Counted from the first letter of the stretch, positions 9,869 to 20,591 are shown. The stretch is 64,000 bases of DNA from Pseudomonas fluorescens (GCF_005938625.1 NZ_VCNJ01000006.1:1-64000), one strand, 5' to 3'. Notes: generated by a model not told the origin, from the sequence alone. A program made the numbers and translations.

Positions 9869-9952
9869 TGTAGGAGCTGCCGGAGGCTGCGATCTTTTGA
9901 CTTTGGATGTGTATTGCCCGGGTCAAGATCGCAGCCTTCGGCAGCTCCTACA
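9869..9952. repeat. REP pair (REPIN), family A
   Basis: TGTAGGAGCTGCCGGAGGCT and its inverted partner ending AGCTCCTACA flank a spacer of about 30 bases, immediately after gcsR. One arm carries a G where other copies have A. Confidence 0.9.
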
Positions 9953-10007
9953 GTCCGGGTTTCCAATTCAAAAAATCAGGGTTCCCAGTTTAAAAACGAC
10001 CTCCAAC

Positions 10008-10025
10008 TGTACTGAAAGCGCTACA
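10008..10025 (+). promoter_or_regulatory. GcsR/TyrR-like box 1
   Basis: TGTACTGAAAGCGCTACA has the TGTA-N10-TACA layout of TyrR-family operators. It is separated from box 2 by one base. Confidence 0.65.
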
Positions 10026-10026
10026 G

Positions 10027-10044
10027 CGGAACGATTTCGCTACA
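10027..10044 (+). promoter_or_regulatory. GcsR box 2
   Basis: CGGAACGATTTCGCTACA is nearly the reverse complement of the P. aeruginosa GcsR motif as I recall it (TGTAACG-N4-CGTTCCG), differing at one fixed position. Tandem arrangement with box 1 matches the reported tandem operators. Confidence 0.7.
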
Positions 10045-10107
10045 CCCACCTTTGATTGCCGCTGTGCAAGGCTTTGATCCCGTTCAGCTTTTATCCTCGC
10101 TCTATGC

Positions 10108-10125
10108 TGTAGCGATTTCGCTACA
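10108..10125 (+). promoter_or_regulatory. GcsR box 3 (near-perfect palindrome)
   Basis: TGTAGCGATTTCGCTACA has two perfect 8-base arms around TT. It starts exactly 100 bases after box 1 and lies about 80 bases upstream of the sigma-54 promoter. Confidence 0.75.
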
Positions 10126-10157
10126 GACATGCCGGCCTTGTCGACCCCATTAATATC

Positions 10158-10170
10158 TAAACCATTGATT
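10158..10170 (-). promoter_or_regulatory. IHF binding site
   Basis: TAAACCATTGATT is a full match to YAANNNNTTGATW, the reverse of the IHF core consensus. It lies between the enhancer boxes and the -24/-12 promoter, where IHF bending is normally needed. Confidence 0.65.
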
Positions 10171-10188
10171 TATAACGATAAATAAACT

Positions 10189-10205
10189 TTGGCCGCATTC
10201 TTGCT
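10189..10205 (+). promoter_or_regulatory. Sigma-54 promoter of the gcv genes
   Basis: TTGGCCGCATTCTTGCT has the required GG (10191-10192) and GC (10203-10204) with 10 bases between and matches TGGC-N8-TTGC. Transcription would begin near 10216. Confidence 0.75.
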
Positions 10206-10289
10206 AATCAACCCCTCATAAATAAGGGCCTTCGCGCCCGACTATTCCACCGCGTCCACCAGACGAGTATGGCCCCCTGAGGAGTTTCC

Positions 10290-10673
10290 ATGAGCGAGTT
10301 GCGTTTTACTGAAGATCACGAATGGCTGCGCACCGAAGCTGACGGCAGCGTTACTGTCGGCATTACCGCTTTCGCGCAGAACGCCCTGGGCGACGTGGTG
10401 TTCGTGCAACTGCCTGAGCTGCAGGCTTACGAAAAAGGCGCCGAAGCCGCCACCGTGGAATCGGTAAAAGCCGCCAGCGGCGTGTACATGCCGCTCGACG
10501 GCGAAGTACTCGCAACCAACCCGGCGCTGGAAGACAGCCCGGAACTGGTCAACGAAGATCCGCTGGGCGAAGGCTGGTTCTTCCGCTTCAAACCTAGCGA
10601 CGCGTCGGCCGTGGCCAAATTGCTCGACCAGGACGCGTACGACCGTCTGATCAAAGCCCAAGCCGAAGCCTGA
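10290..10673 (+). CDS. gcvH: Glycine cleavage system H protein
   Basis: GcvH is the lipoylated shuttle that carries the aminomethyl group between P, T and L proteins. This 127-residue protein has the lipoyl-attachment motif VESVKAAS, with the modified lysine at K60, in the usual hybrid barrel. The ATG is preceded by GAGGAG. It is the first gene downstream of the sigma-54 promoter and is 11 bases from gcvP. Confidence 0.97.
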   Translation: MSELRFTEDHEWLRTEADGSVTVGITAFAQNALGDVVFVQLPELQAYEKGAEAATVESVKAASGVYMPLDGEVLATNPALEDSPELVNEDPLGEGWFFRFKPSDASAVAKLLDQDAYDRLIKAQAEA

Positions 10674-10684
10674 GGAATACCGAC

Positions 10685-13537
10685 ATGAGCCAAATCAACC
10701 TCGGCACCGCCAACGAATTCATTGCCCGTCACATCGGCCCACGCGCCGGTGACGAGCAAGCCATGCTCAACAGCCTCGGCTTCGATTCCCTCGAAGCGCT
10801 GAGCGCCAGCGTCATCCCGGAAAGCATCAAGGGCACCAGCGTGCTCGGCCTGGACGACGGCCTCAGCGAAGCCGATGCCCTGGCGATGATCAAATCCATC
10901 GCTGGCAAAAACCAACTGTTCAAGACCTACATCGGCCAGGGCTACTACAACTGCCACACGCCGTCGCCGATCTTGCGCAACCTGTTGGAAAATCCGGCCT
11001 GGTACACCGCTTACACGCCGTACCAGCCAGAAATTTCCCAAGGTCGTCTCGAAGCGCTGCTGAACTTCCAGACCATGATCAGCGACCTCACCGGTCTGCC
11101 GATCGCCAACGCTTCCTTGCTCGATGAAGCCACCGCCGCTGCCGAAGCCATGACCTTCTGCAAACGCCTGAGCAAGAACAAAGGCAGCCACCAATTCTTC
11201 GCCTCGATCCACAGCCACCCGCAAACCCTCGACGTGCTGCGCACCCGTGCCGAGCCGCTGGGTATCGACGTGGTGGTCGGTGATGAGCGTGAACTGGACG
11301 ACGTGACGCCGTTCTTCGGCGCGCTGCTGCAATACCCGGCGAGCAACGGTGATGTGTTCGACTACCGCGAACTGACCGAGCGCTTCCACGCCGCCAACGC
11401 GTTGGTGGCCGTGGCCGCTGATCTGCTGGCCCTGACCTTGCTGACCGCCCCGGGCGAGTTCGGCGCTGACGTCGCCATCGGTTCGGCACAACGTTTCGGC
11501 GTGCCGCTGGGCTTCGGTGGCCCGCACGCCGCTTACTTCTCTACCAAAGATGCGTTCAAGCGCGACATGCCGGGCCGTCTGGTCGGTGTCTCGGTCGACC
11601 GTTTCGGCAAGCCGGCCCTGCGTCTGGCGATGCAAACCCGCGAGCAACACATCCGCCGCGAGAAGGCCACGTCGAACATCTGCACCGCACAGGTGCTGCT
11701 GGCCAACATCGCCAGCATGTACGCCGTCTACCACGGCCCGAAAGGCCTGACCCAGATCGCCAACCGCATCCATCACTTGACCGCGATTCTCGCCAAGGGC
11801 CTGACCGCGCTGGGCGCGAAAGTCGAACAAGCCAGTTTCTTCGACACCCTGACCGTCGCTACCGGCGCACAAACCGCCCCACTGCACGACCAGGCGCACG
11901 CTGCGCAGATCAACCTGCGCGTGATCGACGCTCAGCGTCTGGGCCTGTCGGTCGACGAAACCACCACCCAGGCGGACATCGAAACCCTGTGGGGCCTGTT
12001 CGCCGACGGCAAAACCCTGCCGGACTTCGCTGCTCTCGCCGCCTCCGTGCAGAGCACTATTCCAACATCGCTAGTACGTCAGTCGCCAATCCTCAGCCAC
12101 CCGGTGTTCAACCGTTATCACTCGGAAACCGAGCTGATGCGCTACCTGCGCAAGCTGGCGGACAAGGACCTGGCACTGGATCGCACCATGATTCCGCTCG
12201 GCTCGTGCACCATGAAACTCAACGCCGCCAGCGAAATGATCCCGGTGACCTGGGCTGAATTCGGTGCGCTGCACCCGTTCGCCCCGGCCGTACAAAGTGC
12301 CGGTTACCAGCAACTGACCGACGAGCTGGAAGCGATGCTCTGCGCCGCCACCGGTTACGACGCGATCTCGCTGCAACCGAACGCCGGTTCGCAAGGTGAA
12401 TACGCAGGCCTGTTGGCGATCCGCGCCTATCACCAGAGCCGTGGCGATGAGCGTCGCGACATCTGCCTGATCCCGTCGTCCGCCCACGGCACCAACCCGG
12501 CCACCGCCAATATGGCTGGCATGCGCGTGGTCGTGACCGCCTGCGATGCGCGCGGCAACGTCGACATCGAAGACCTGCGTGCCAAAGCCATCGAGCACCG
12601 CGAACACCTCGCCGCACTGATGATCACTTACCCGTCGACCCACGGCGTGTTCGAAGAAGGCATCCGCGAAATCTGCGGGATCATTCATGACAACGGCGGC
12701 CAGGTGTACATCGATGGCGCCAACATGAACGCGATGGTCGGCCTCTGCGCTCCGGGCAAGTTCGGCGGCGACGTTTCGCACCTTAACTTGCACAAAACCT
12801 TCTGCATCCCCCACGGCGGTGGCGGCCCGGGCGTTGGTCCGATCGGCGTGAAGTCGCACCTGACGCCGTTCCTGCCAGGCCACGGCCAGATGGAACGCAA
12901 GGAAGGCGCGGTCTGCGCGGCACCGTTTGGCAGCGCAAGTATTTTGCCGATCACCTGGATGTACATTCGCATGATGGGTGGCGCCGGTCTGAAGCGCGCT
13001 TCGCAGTTGGCGATCCTCAATGCCAACTACATTTCCCGTCGCCTGGAAGAGCACTACCCCGTGCTGTACACCGGCAGCAATGGCCTGGTGGCGCACGAGT
13101 GCATTCTCGATCTGCGTCCGTTGAAAGACAGCAGCGGCATCAGCGTTGATGACGTCGCCAAGCGCCTGATCGACTTCGGCTTCCACGCGCCGACCATGTC
13201 GTTCCCGGTTGCGGGCACGCTGATGATCGAGCCGACCGAAAGTGAATCCAAAGAAGAGCTGGATCGCTTCTGCGACGCCATGATCCGCATCCGCGAAGAA
13301 ATCCGCGCGGTGGAAAACGGCACGCTGGACAAGGACGACAACCCGCTGAAGAACGCTCCGCACACGGCGGCAGAGCTGGTTGGCGAGTGGACTCACCCGT
13401 ACAGCCGCGAGCAGGCCGTGTACCCGGTCGCATCGTTGATTGAAGGCAAATACTGGCCGCCGGTCGGTCGTGTCGACAACGTCTTTGGCGATCGCAACCT
13501 GGTCTGCGCCTGCCCGTCGATCGAAAGCTACGCTTAA
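10685..13537 (+). CDS. gcvP: Glycine dehydrogenase (decarboxylating), P protein
   Basis: This PLP enzyme decarboxylates glycine and loads the aminomethyl group on GcvH. The 950-residue chain is the fused homodimeric type: an N-terminal half, then a catalytic half in which LNLHKTF provides the PLP lysine at K704 followed by a glycine-rich loop (GGGGPG). Full length with no frameshift. It is co-transcribed with gcvH, and the next gene is sdaA after a 177-base spacer containing repeats. In P. aeruginosa I recall glyA2 between gcvP2 and sdaA, and it is absent here. Confidence 0.97.
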   Translation: MSQINLGTANEFIARHIGPRAGDEQAMLNSLGFDSLEALSASVIPESIKGTSVLGLDDGLSEADALAMIKSIAGKNQLFKTYIGQGYYNCHTPSPILRNLLENPAWYTAYTPYQPEISQGRLEALLNFQTMISDLTGLPIANASLLDEATAAAEAMTFCKRLSKNKGSHQFFASIHSHPQTLDVLRTRAEPLGIDVVVGDERELDDVTPFFGALLQYPASNGDVFDYRELTERFHAANALVAVAADLLALTLLTAPGEFGADVAIGSAQRFGVPLGFGGPHAAYFSTKDAFKRDMPGRLVGVSVDRFGKPALRLAMQTREQHIRREKATSNICTAQVLLANIASMYAVYHGPKGLTQIANRIHHLTAILAKGLTALGAKVEQASFFDTLTVATGAQTAPLHDQAHAAQINLRVIDAQRLGLSVDETTTQADIETLWGLFADGKTLPDFAALAASVQSTIPTSLVRQSPILSHPVFNRYHSETELMRYLRKLADKDLALDRTMIPLGSCTMKLNAASEMIPVTWAEFGALHPFAPAVQSAGYQQLTDELEAMLCAATGYDAISLQPNAGSQGEYAGLLAIRAYHQSRGDERRDICLIPSSAHGTNPATANMAGMRVVVTACDARGNVDIEDLRAKAIEHREHLAALMITYPSTHGVFEEGIREICGIIHDNGGQVYIDGANMNAMVGLCAPGKFGGDVSHLNLHKTFCIPHGGGGPGVGPIGVKSHLTPFLPGHGQMERKEGAVCAAPFGSASILPITWMYIRMMGGAGLKRASQLAILNANYISRRLEEHYPVLYTGSNGLVAHECILDLRPLKDSSGISVDDVAKRLIDFGFHAPTMSFPVAGTLMIEPTESESKEELDRFCDAMIRIREEIRAVENGTLDKDDNPLKNAPHTAAELVGEWTHPYSREQAVYPVASLIEGKYWPPVGRVDNVFGDRNLVCACPSIESYA

Positions 13538-13557
13538 GGAAAGCAGCTGCGAGCTTT

Positions 13558-13686
13558 GAGCTACAAGCTGCAAGTAAGGGCTGATCTGCTTTTTACTTGC
13601 GGCTTGTGTCTCGCTGCATGCACTGCGGCCTTATAGAAGCCGCAAGGAAACCCGATCCGCTTTTTTGTAGCTTGCAACTTGAAGCT
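13558..13686. repeat. Short inverted repeats in the gcvP-sdaA spacer
   Basis: GCTACAAGCTGCAAGTAA (from about 13559) faces TTACTTGCGGCTTGTGTC (to about 13610), forming a hairpin. A further related motif, TTGTAGCTTGCAACTTG, follows at about 13664-13680. These resemble degenerate Pseudomonas AGCTTGCAGCTTG intergenic repeats. Confidence 0.5.
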
Positions 13687-13714
13687 CACAACTGCTCCGC
13701 AGGAGCCCCCCCTC

Positions 13715-15091
<1,377 letters not shown>

Positions 15092-15107
15092 TCACGAAAC
15101 GTAACTA

Positions 15108-15142
15108 GCCCCCTCTCCCTCTGGGAGAGGGCTGGGGTGAGG
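15108..15142. repeat. Single CCCTCTCC-type repeat (family C)
   Basis: CCCCCTCTCCCTCTGGGAGA followed by GGGCTGGGGTGAGG, a copy of the unit seen near 8.2 and 52.4 kb, lies between sdaA and gcvT. Confidence 0.75.
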
Positions 15143-15206
15143 GGCTTTTGATCTTGATCTTAATCTAGCCCCATCCCCCCCAACTCAAATTTTCAAGGAG
15201 CCACGC

Positions 15207-16331
15207 ATGTCCACCGAACAACTGTCGAAAACCCCGCTGCACGCTCTGCACCTCGAACTCGGCGCTCGCATGGTGCCGTTCGCCGGCTACGACATGCCGG
15301 TGCAATACCCGCTCGGCGTGATGAAAGAACACCAGCACACCCGTGAGCATGCCGGGCTGTTCGACGTCTCGCACATGGGCCAGATCCGCCTGACCGGTGC
15401 CAATGCCGCCAAAGCCCTGGAAAGCCTGGTACCAGTAGACATCATCGACCTGCCGGTGGGCATGCAGCGTTACGCGATGTTCACCAATGATAACGGCGGC
15501 ATCCTCGATGACCTGATGGTCGCCAACCTCGGCAATGACGAACTGTTCCTGGTGGTAAACGCCGCCTGCAAGGATCAGGACCTGGCCCACCTGCAAAAGC
15601 ACATCGGCGCTCAGTGCACCATTACGGCGCTGTTCGAAGAGCGCGCACTGCTGGCATTGCAGGGTCCGGCGGCCGTTACGGTGCTGGCGCGACTGGCGCC
15701 TTCCGTTGAAAAAATGACTTTTATGCAGTTCGCCCGTGTGAATCTGCTGGGCGTCGAATGCTTTGTCAGCCGCTCGGGCTATACCGGTGAAGACGGTTTC
15801 GAAATCTCCGTTCCGGCCGCCGACGCGGAAAAACTCGCCCGCGCCCTGCTCGCTGAACCGGAAGTCCAGGCCATCGGCCTCGGTGCCCGCGATTCGCTGC
15901 GCCTGGAAGCTGGCCTGTGCCTGTATGGCCACGACATGAACACCGAGACCACGCCGATCGAAGCCAGCCTGTTGTGGGCGATCTCCAAGCCACGTCGCGC
16001 TGATGGCGCGCGGGCCGGCGGTTTCCCGGGCGCAGAACATATTTTCGCCCAACAACAAAATGGCGTGGCACGCAAACGCGTCGGCCTGCTGCCACAGGAA
16101 CGCACCCCGGTGCGTGAAGGCGCAGAAATCGTCAACGAAGCCGGCGAAATCATCGGTAGCGTGTGCAGTGGCGGCTTCGGTCCGACCTTGGGCGGTCCGC
16201 TGGCAATGGGTTACCTGGACAGCGCTTATGTCGCCATCGACACACCGGTCTGGGCCATCGTACGTGGGAAAAAGGTGCAAATGCTTGTAAGCAAAATGCC
16301 ATTTGTTCCACAACGCTACTATCGTGGTTGA
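15207..16331 (+). CDS. gcvT: Aminomethyltransferase, glycine cleavage T protein
   Basis: GcvT releases ammonia from aminomethyl-GcvH and passes the methylene group to tetrahydrofolate. The 374-residue protein has the N-terminal folate-binding region (MVPFAGYDMPVQY, FDVSHMGQ) and the RDSLRLEAGLCLYG segment typical of the family, followed by the C-terminal barrel (about 290-370). AAGGAG precedes the ATG. It ends the gcvHP-sdaA-gcvT series; no lpdA for the L protein is linked. Confidence 0.96.
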   Translation: MSTEQLSKTPLHALHLELGARMVPFAGYDMPVQYPLGVMKEHQHTREHAGLFDVSHMGQIRLTGANAAKALESLVPVDIIDLPVGMQRYAMFTNDNGGILDDLMVANLGNDELFLVVNAACKDQDLAHLQKHIGAQCTITALFEERALLALQGPAAVTVLARLAPSVEKMTFMQFARVNLLGVECFVSRSGYTGEDGFEISVPAADAEKLARALLAEPEVQAIGLGARDSLRLEAGLCLYGHDMNTETTPIEASLLWAISKPRRADGARAGGFPGAEHIFAQQQNGVARKRVGLLPQERTPVREGAEIVNEAGEIIGSVCSGGFGPTLGGPLAMGYLDSAYVAIDTPVWAIVRGKKVQMLVSKMPFVPQRYYRG

Positions 16332-16734
16332 TTGACTGTTTCTATAAGTAACGCGATTACGTTATGCGTGCACTAATGTGTAACGCAATCGCCACAAAAA
16401 AGTGCATTTTCTAACATCCTATTCGAATATGAACTTTGCTTATAACGTTCGAAAACAATTGAACAAGCGAATCGTCTAAGCCCGCACTAGTGAAAGGATT
16501 AACTTGCTCAAGCTCAGTAAAACCGGGGGCTTCGCAGGGCTTGTTTTTTCTCCCGTAGTTGGCGTAGAGTTTGTCCACTGTGTTTGCATGGGTCAGCTTG
16601 GAATCGTGACCTGGGCAGTAGCCTACAAGTTAGCTACATCCCGTTCGACGTCTTCTTACTCTCCTGCAACCAGCCCCAGTACTCTTTCATGAGAAAGAGG
16701 CTGTCATCAATTTTTGCGTCAAAGGAAATAAGAA
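16332..16734 (+). promoter_or_regulatory. gcvT-csp spacer with long cold-shock leader
   Basis: This 403-base region has no gene. It contains TAACG-N6-CGTTA (16349-16364), a GcsR-like half-matched 18-mer (16379-16396), an A/T-rich stretch (16400-16500) and several short dyads such as GTAGC...GCTAC near 16619-16638. A long structured leader is usual for cold-inducible csp genes; the transcription start is not identified. Confidence 0.5.
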
Positions 16735-16947
16735 ATGTCCACACGTCAGAGCGGTACCGTCAAGTGGTTTAACGACGAGAAAGGTTTTGGTTTTATCACT
16801 CCAGAAAGCGGTCCGGATCTGTTCGTGCATTTCCGCGCCATTCAGGGCAACGGCTTCAAAAGCCTGAAAGAAGGCCAGAAAGTGACCTTCGTTGCTGTGC
16901 AGGGCCAGAAAGGCATGCAGGCTGACGAAGTACAAGCTGAAGCCTGA
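16735..16947 (+). CDS. Cold-shock protein, CspA/CapB type
   Basis: This 70-residue single cold-shock domain binds single-stranded RNA and DNA and acts as an RNA chaperone. RNP1 (KGFGFI) and RNP2 (LFVHF) are intact. It closely resembles CapB-type proteins of Pseudomonas. AAAGGAAATAAGAA precedes the ATG, and a strong terminator follows, so it is monocistronic. The long upstream leader suggests post-transcriptional control. Confidence 0.96.
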   Translation: MSTRQSGTVKWFNDEKGFGFITPESGPDLFVHFRAIQGNGFKSLKEGQKVTFVAVQGQKGMQADEVQAEA

Positions 16948-16958
16948 TTTCTGTTACG

Positions 16959-16993
16959 AAAAAGCCCCTGATATTGATATCAGGGGCTTTTTT
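16959..16993 (+). terminator. Rho-independent terminator of csp
   Basis: AAGCCCCTGATA and TATCAGGGGCTT form a 12-base stem with a short loop and end in TTTTTT. A-rich sequence on the other side could make it bidirectional. Confidence 0.93.
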
Positions 16994-17043
16994 GTGCGCG
17001 CGAATCCGTAAAATGGCGCTTCAATTTGCGTCCAGAGGCTGCC

Positions 17044-17532
17044 ATGTCGAAAAACCTGCTCACCCCACAGGGCGACTTTCCTCCCGTTGGATTCAGCCGG
17101 CGCCTGGCCGCGATGTTCTATGACTTCCTGCTGTGCACCGCTCTGCTGATCGTCACCGGTTTCATTTACAAACTGATCCAGGCCGCGATCATCGGCGAAG
17201 AACGCCTGCGCGTGCTGACCGACGCCGGAAAAATGGACGGCGACCCACTGTATTCGACGGTACTGTTGTTGGTGCTGTTTGGATTCTTTGCCAAGTTCTG
17301 GACCCACGGCGGGCAGACGCTGGGCATGCAGGTGTGGGGCATTCGTGTGCAGAACGCCAATGGCACGGCGATCAGCCTGTGGCAGGCGCTGTTGCGGTTT
17401 ATGGTGTCGATTGCGTCGTGGCTGTGCGTAGGGCTGGGTTTCTTCTGGTCCCTGTATGACAAGCAGAAGCGCACGTGGCATGACATCTATTCGGATACTC
17501 GCGTGGTGCGAGTCCCGAAGAAAAAAAAGTAA
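17044..17532 (+). CDS. RDD family membrane protein
   Basis: This 162-residue inner-membrane protein has the RDD domain (RRLAAMFYDFLL at the start of the first membrane segment) and two further hydrophobic segments. The C-terminus carries an RTWHDIYSDTRVV motif. The ATG at 17044, shortly after AGAGG, is preferred to the upstream in-frame TTG at 17026. RDD proteins are of uncertain function, with a role in ion transport reported for some. It stands between the cold-shock terminator and a REP pair, so it is probably transcribed alone. Confidence 0.9.
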   Translation: MSKNLLTPQGDFPPVGFSRRLAAMFYDFLLCTALLIVTGFIYKLIQAAIIGEERLRVLTDAGKMDGDPLYSTVLLLVLFGFFAKFWTHGGQTLGMQVWGIRVQNANGTAISLWQALLRFMVSIASWLCVGLGFFWSLYDKQKRTWHDIYSDTRVVRVPKKKK

Positions 17533-17546
17533 GCGCCCACAAAAAA

Positions 17547-17612
17547 AGATCGCAGCCTTCGGCAGCTCCTACCGAGAACAATGTAGGAGCTGCCGAAGGC
17601 TGCGATCTTTTG
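17547..17612. repeat. REP pair (REPIN), family A, inverted order
   Basis: AGATCGCAGCCTTCGGCAGC then, after about 10 bases, GTAGGAGCTGCCGAAGGCTG. It lies between the convergent RDD and nadA genes, and its hairpin could help end both transcripts. Confidence 0.9.
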
Positions 17613-17615
17613 CTT

Positions 17616-18674
17616 TCAGGCGTTACCGGCCAGCTTCATCCGCGCTGCCTGGGTGAAATCGAGCATGCGCTTGAGCGGCCGAATCGCCTGCGGAATCAAC
17701 GCCGGATCGACAAAGATCTCGTTCGTCCCTTCCTTCAAGCTCTTGAGCGTGCGCTCAAGGGTGTTCATGGCCATCCACGGGCAATGTGCGCAACTGCGGC
17801 ACGCTGCGCCGTTACCAGCGGTTGGCGCCTCGATGAAGACCTTGTCAGGGCACAACTGCTGCATCTTGTAGAAGATGCCACGGTCAGTGGCGACGATCAG
17901 GGTCTTGTTCGGCAGGCTCTGCGCGGCGGCGATCAACTGGCTGGTGGAACCGACGGCGTCTGCCAGTTCGATCACCGAAGTTGGCGACTCCGGGTGTACC
18001 AGAATCGCAGCGTCCGGATACAGCGCTTTCATGTCTTCGAGCTGCTTGGACTTGAACTCTTCGTGAACGATGCAGGCACCGTCCCAGAGCAGCATGTCGG
18101 CGCCGGTCTTGCGCTGAATGTACGTGCCGAGGTGCTTGTCCGGCCCCCAAATGATGGTCTCGCCGTTGTCCATCAGGCTTTCGACGATTTCCAGCGCACA
18201 ACTTGAAGTCACCACCCAATCAGCTCGTGCCTTAACAGCTGCGGAGGTGTTGGCGTACACCACCACCGTGCGCTCCGGGTGCTGATCACAGAACGCCGAG
18301 AACTCATCGACCGGGCAACCCAGGTCGAGCGAGCAGGTCGCCTCCAGCGTCGGCATCAGCACGCGCTTTTCCGGGTTGAGAATCTTCGCGGTCTCGCCCA
18401 TGAACTTCACGCCGGCCACCACCACGGTCTTGGCCGGGTGAGCGTTACCGAAGCGGGCCATTTCCAGGGAGTCGGAGACACAGCCACCGGTTTCTTCGGC
18501 CAGAGCCTGAATCACCGGATCGCAATAAAAGTGGGCCACCAGCACCGCGTCCTGAGCCTTGAGCTCGGCGGCGATGGCGGAACGGTAATAAGCCTCTTCC
18601 TCAGCGGTCAGCGGTTTGGGCTGTTTGGCATCGAGGTGGGCTTGAACCAGAAGGCGTTCGGAAATCTGCGTCAT
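17616..18674 (-). CDS. nadA: Quinolinate synthase A
   Basis: NadA condenses iminoaspartate with dihydroxyacetone phosphate to quinolinate in NAD synthesis and holds a 4Fe-4S cluster. The protein is 352 residues from the ATG at 18674 ([13 protein letters not shown]), rather than the longer frame from 18773. Expected cysteines are seen in the [11 protein letters not shown] segment, the TSSCALE segment and [13 protein letters not shown]. The gene converges on the RDD gene. Neither nadB nor nadC is linked. Confidence 0.96.
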   Translation of the reverse strand: MTQISERLLVQAHLDAKQPKPLTAEEEAYYRSAIAAELKAQDAVLVAHFYCDPVIQALAEETGGCVSDSLEMARFGNAHPAKTVVVAGVKFMGETAKILNPEKRVLMPTLEATCSLDLGCPVDEFSAFCDQHPERTVVVYANTSAAVKARADWVVTSSCALEIVESLMDNGETIIWGPDKHLGTYIQRKTGADMLLWDGACIVHEEFKSKQLEDMKALYPDAAILVHPESPTSVIELADAVGSTSQLIAAAQSLPNKTLIVATDRGIFYKMQQLCPDKVFIEAPTAGNGAACRSCAHCPWMAMNTLERTLKSLKEGTNEIFVDPALIPQAIRPLKRMLDFTQAARMKLAGNA

Positions 18675-18885
18675 GTTCGCAAGACCTGCAGGCGCGTTCG
18701 CGCGAAAGTCGAGTATACACCCGGCTCCGGACCGCTTGAGGGTACCGCCGGGAGAGTGAGTATTATCAGGCACGGACAGCGTTGAAGCTGCGCAAGGCTA
18801 CAGAATATCCCGTTGATACAAAAGATCATTCTGACCTGCGTCAGCGCTGCGGGTATTGAAATAACGCGTAGCGAAATTGCAGGCA

Positions 18886-18932
18886 AAAAAAAACCCGGAA
18901 ATCCTCACTTTCGTGGGCCTTCCGGATTTTCT
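18886..18932 (-). terminator. Terminator downstream of tRNA-Lys
   Basis: Read on the minus strand, an imperfect stem formed by AAATCCGGAAGGCCCAC and GTGAGGATTTCCGGG ends in a run of T (the A run at about 18887-18895). Confidence 0.75.
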
Positions 18933-18945
18933 AAACCGCCAAATA

Positions 18946-19021
18946 TGGTGGGTCGTGTGGGATTCGAACCTACGACCAATTGGTTAAAAGCCAACTGCTC
19001 TACCAACTGAGCTAACGACCC
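18946..19021 (-). tRNA. tRNA-Lys (anticodon TTT)
   Basis: A 76-base cloverleaf is readable: acceptor GGGTCGT paired with ACGACCC, D arm AGCTCAGTTGGTAGAGC, anticodon loop CTTTTAA with TTT, T arm with GGTTCGAATCC, and an encoded CCA end. It lies between nadA and queC. In P. aeruginosa the tRNA-Lys beside queC is, as I recall, an insertion site for PAPI-1-type elements; the site here is unoccupied. Confidence 0.97.
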
Positions 19022-19038
19022 GCTGTGTGGTGGCGCGT

Positions 19039-19066
19039 ATAATACTGATTTTTAAGGACTATTCAA
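19039..19066 (-). promoter_or_regulatory. Sigma-70 promoter of tRNA-Lys
   Basis: On the minus strand, TTGAAT (-35, 19066-19061) and TATTAT (-10, 19044-19039) are separated by 16 bases and placed about 18 bases before the mature tRNA. Confidence 0.75.
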
Positions 19067-19083
19067 CACCTTTTTGAAAATAA

Positions 19084-19776
19084 TCAAAAATAAGGTGTTG
19101 GGTCGTCCACACCAGCGGCCGCAAAGCCTTCTGCGCGCAGGCGGCAGCTGTCGCATTTGCCGCACGCGCGGCCGTCATCGTCGGCCTGATAGCAGGAAAC
19201 GGTGAGGCCATAATCAACGCCGAGCTTCACGCCCGCCTGAACGATCTGCGCCTTGCTCAGGTTCTGCAGGGGCGCCTGAATGCGGAAGCCGTTGCCTTCG
19301 ACGCCGGCCTTGGTCGCCAGATTGGCCATACGCTCGAAGGATTCGATGAACTCCGGGCGGCAATCCGGGTAACCGGAAAAGTCCACGGCGTTGACACCAA
19401 TAAAGATGTCACGTGCACCGAGCACTTCCGCCCAGCCCAACGCCAGCGACAGGAACACCGTGTTACGCGCAGGTACATACGTCACTGGAATGCCTTCGCC
19501 CAGCTCTTCGGGGATGTCGATGCTGGTGTCGGTCAGGGCTGAGCCGCCCATGCCATTCAGATTGAGACCGATCACCTTGTGCTCAACCACACCCAAGTCG
19601 CGGGCGACGCGGGCAGCGGCGTGCAGTTCGGCGTGCGAACGCTGACCGTAGTCGAAGCTCATGGTGTAGCAGCTGTAGCCTTCGGCGCGTGCCATGGCCA
19701 CGACGGTCGCCGAGTCCAGGCCACCGGACAGCAGGATGACTGCGCGTTTTTCGAGAGTGTTCAGTTGTTCGGTCAT
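19084..19776 (-). CDS. queC: 7-cyano-7-deazaguanine synthase
   Basis: QueC makes preQ0 from 7-carboxy-7-deazaguanine in queuosine synthesis, using ATP and ammonia. The 230-residue protein has the PP-loop motif [11 protein letters not shown] near the N-terminus and a C-terminal zinc site (CGKCDSC preceded by CYQ). The ATG at 19776 is chosen over a longer frame that runs into queE. It lies one base after the queE stop, so the two are co-translated. The tRNA-Lys gene follows on the same strand. Confidence 0.96.
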   Translation of the reverse strand: MTEQLNTLEKRAVILLSGGLDSATVVAMARAEGYSCYTMSFDYGQRSHAELHAAARVARDLGVVEHKVIGLNLNGMGGSALTDTSIDIPEELGEGIPVTYVPARNTVFLSLALGWAEVLGARDIFIGVNAVDFSGYPDCRPEFIESFERMANLATKAGVEGNGFRIQAPLQNLSKAQIVQAGVKLGVDYGLTVSCYQADDDGRACGKCDSCRLRAEGFAAAGVDDPTPYF

Positions 19777-19777
19777 C

Positions 19778-20425
19778 TCAGCGCCCCGGCTCGTCATTCC
19801 ACAGATATTTATGCAACTGCAACTGCAGCCGCACCGGCAGATTGTCCGCCACCACCCAGTCCGCCAGATCCCGAGCATTGAGGTCATGGTGACTTGGGGA
19901 AAACAGCACTTCGCCGGCACGCCGTTCGAGACCGTACTGAATCAGTTTCGAGACGGCCCAGTCATAGTCGTCCCGCGAGCAGATGACAAACTTTACCTGA
20001 TCGTTGGGCGTCAGCAGTTCGATGTTCTCGTAACGGTTGCGATGGGCTTCTTTCGAATCCGGCGTCTTCAGGTCGACAACGCGACTGACGCGCGGATCGA
20101 CAGCCGAGACGTCGAGGGCGCCGCTGGTTTCCAGCGAGACCTCATAACCGGCGTCACACAACTGCTTGAGCAAAGGAATGGCATTCGGCTGCGCCAGCGG
20201 CTCACCACCGGTGACACAGACGTAGCGCGGACGAAATCCGGCCACTTGCTCGAGGATGTCGTCGAGGGTGCGCACGGTACCGCCACTGAAGGCATAGGCG
20301 CTGTCGCAGTATTGGCAACGCAAAGGGCAACCGGTCAGGCGCACAAAAACCGTGGGCAGCCCGGCAGTCCGCGTTTCCCCCTGCAACGAGTAGAAAACTT
20401 CGGTGATTCTCAATGTGTCTTGCAT
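19778..20425 (-). CDS. queE: 7-carboxy-7-deazaguanine synthase
   Basis: This radical SAM enzyme forms 7-carboxy-7-deazaguanine from carboxytetrahydropterin. The protein is 215 residues from [17 protein letters not shown] (ATG at 20425; a GTG nine bases earlier is possible). The cluster motif is CPLRCQYCD, a CX3CX2C spacing, and GGEPL follows. It is paired with queC. The tol-pal genes lie upstream on the same strand, but a terminator separates them. Confidence 0.95.
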   Translation of the reverse strand: MQDTLRITEVFYSLQGETRTAGLPTVFVRLTGCPLRCQYCDSAYAFSGGTVRTLDDILEQVAGFRPRYVCVTGGEPLAQPNAIPLLKQLCDAGYEVSLETSGALDVSAVDPRVSRVVDLKTPDSKEAHRNRYENIELLTPNDQVKFVICSRDDYDWAVSKLIQYGLERRAGEVLFSPSHHDLNARDLADWVVADNLPVRLQLQLHKYLWNDEPGR

Positions 20426-20542
20426 AGTCGCCACGGGCGTAACAGCTAAACAGGCTGTCCGCCTCCGTCAGGCACTTCAGGCAATCCCGCCAACGCGTAG
20501 ACCGCAAGAAGCGTGTTTCAGAAAAAGGGCGTGAATTCTAAC

Positions 20543-20575
20543 GAAAAAACCCGCGACAAGCGCGGGTTTCTTCTA
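20543..20575 (-). terminator. Terminator of the tol-pal operon
   Basis: On the minus strand AAACCCGCG and CGCGGGTTT form a stem with a short loop and run into TTTTTT, just beyond the cpoB stop. Confidence 0.9.
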
Positions 20576-20591
20576 AACGGGTAACACGACC

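Larger units (their letters stand above)
9851..10289 (+). promoter_or_regulatory. gcv control region (spacer gcsR-gcvH)
   Basis: This 439-base spacer has no gene. It carries a family A REP pair (9869-9952), three TyrR/GcsR-like boxes (10008-10125), an IHF consensus match (10158-10170) and a sigma-54 promoter (10189-10205). The predicted leader to gcvH is about 75 bases. Confidence 0.8.

Noticed and set aside
12071..13573. 500-codon open frame antisense to gcvP
   Set aside because: Opposite-strand shadow; composition is arginine/histidine/glutamine-rich with no domain, and gcvP is certain.
16524..16555. GGGGGCTTCGCAGGGCTTGTTTTTT considered as an attenuator terminator
   Set aside because: The two G-rich blocks are direct rather than inverted, so no stem forms before the T run.
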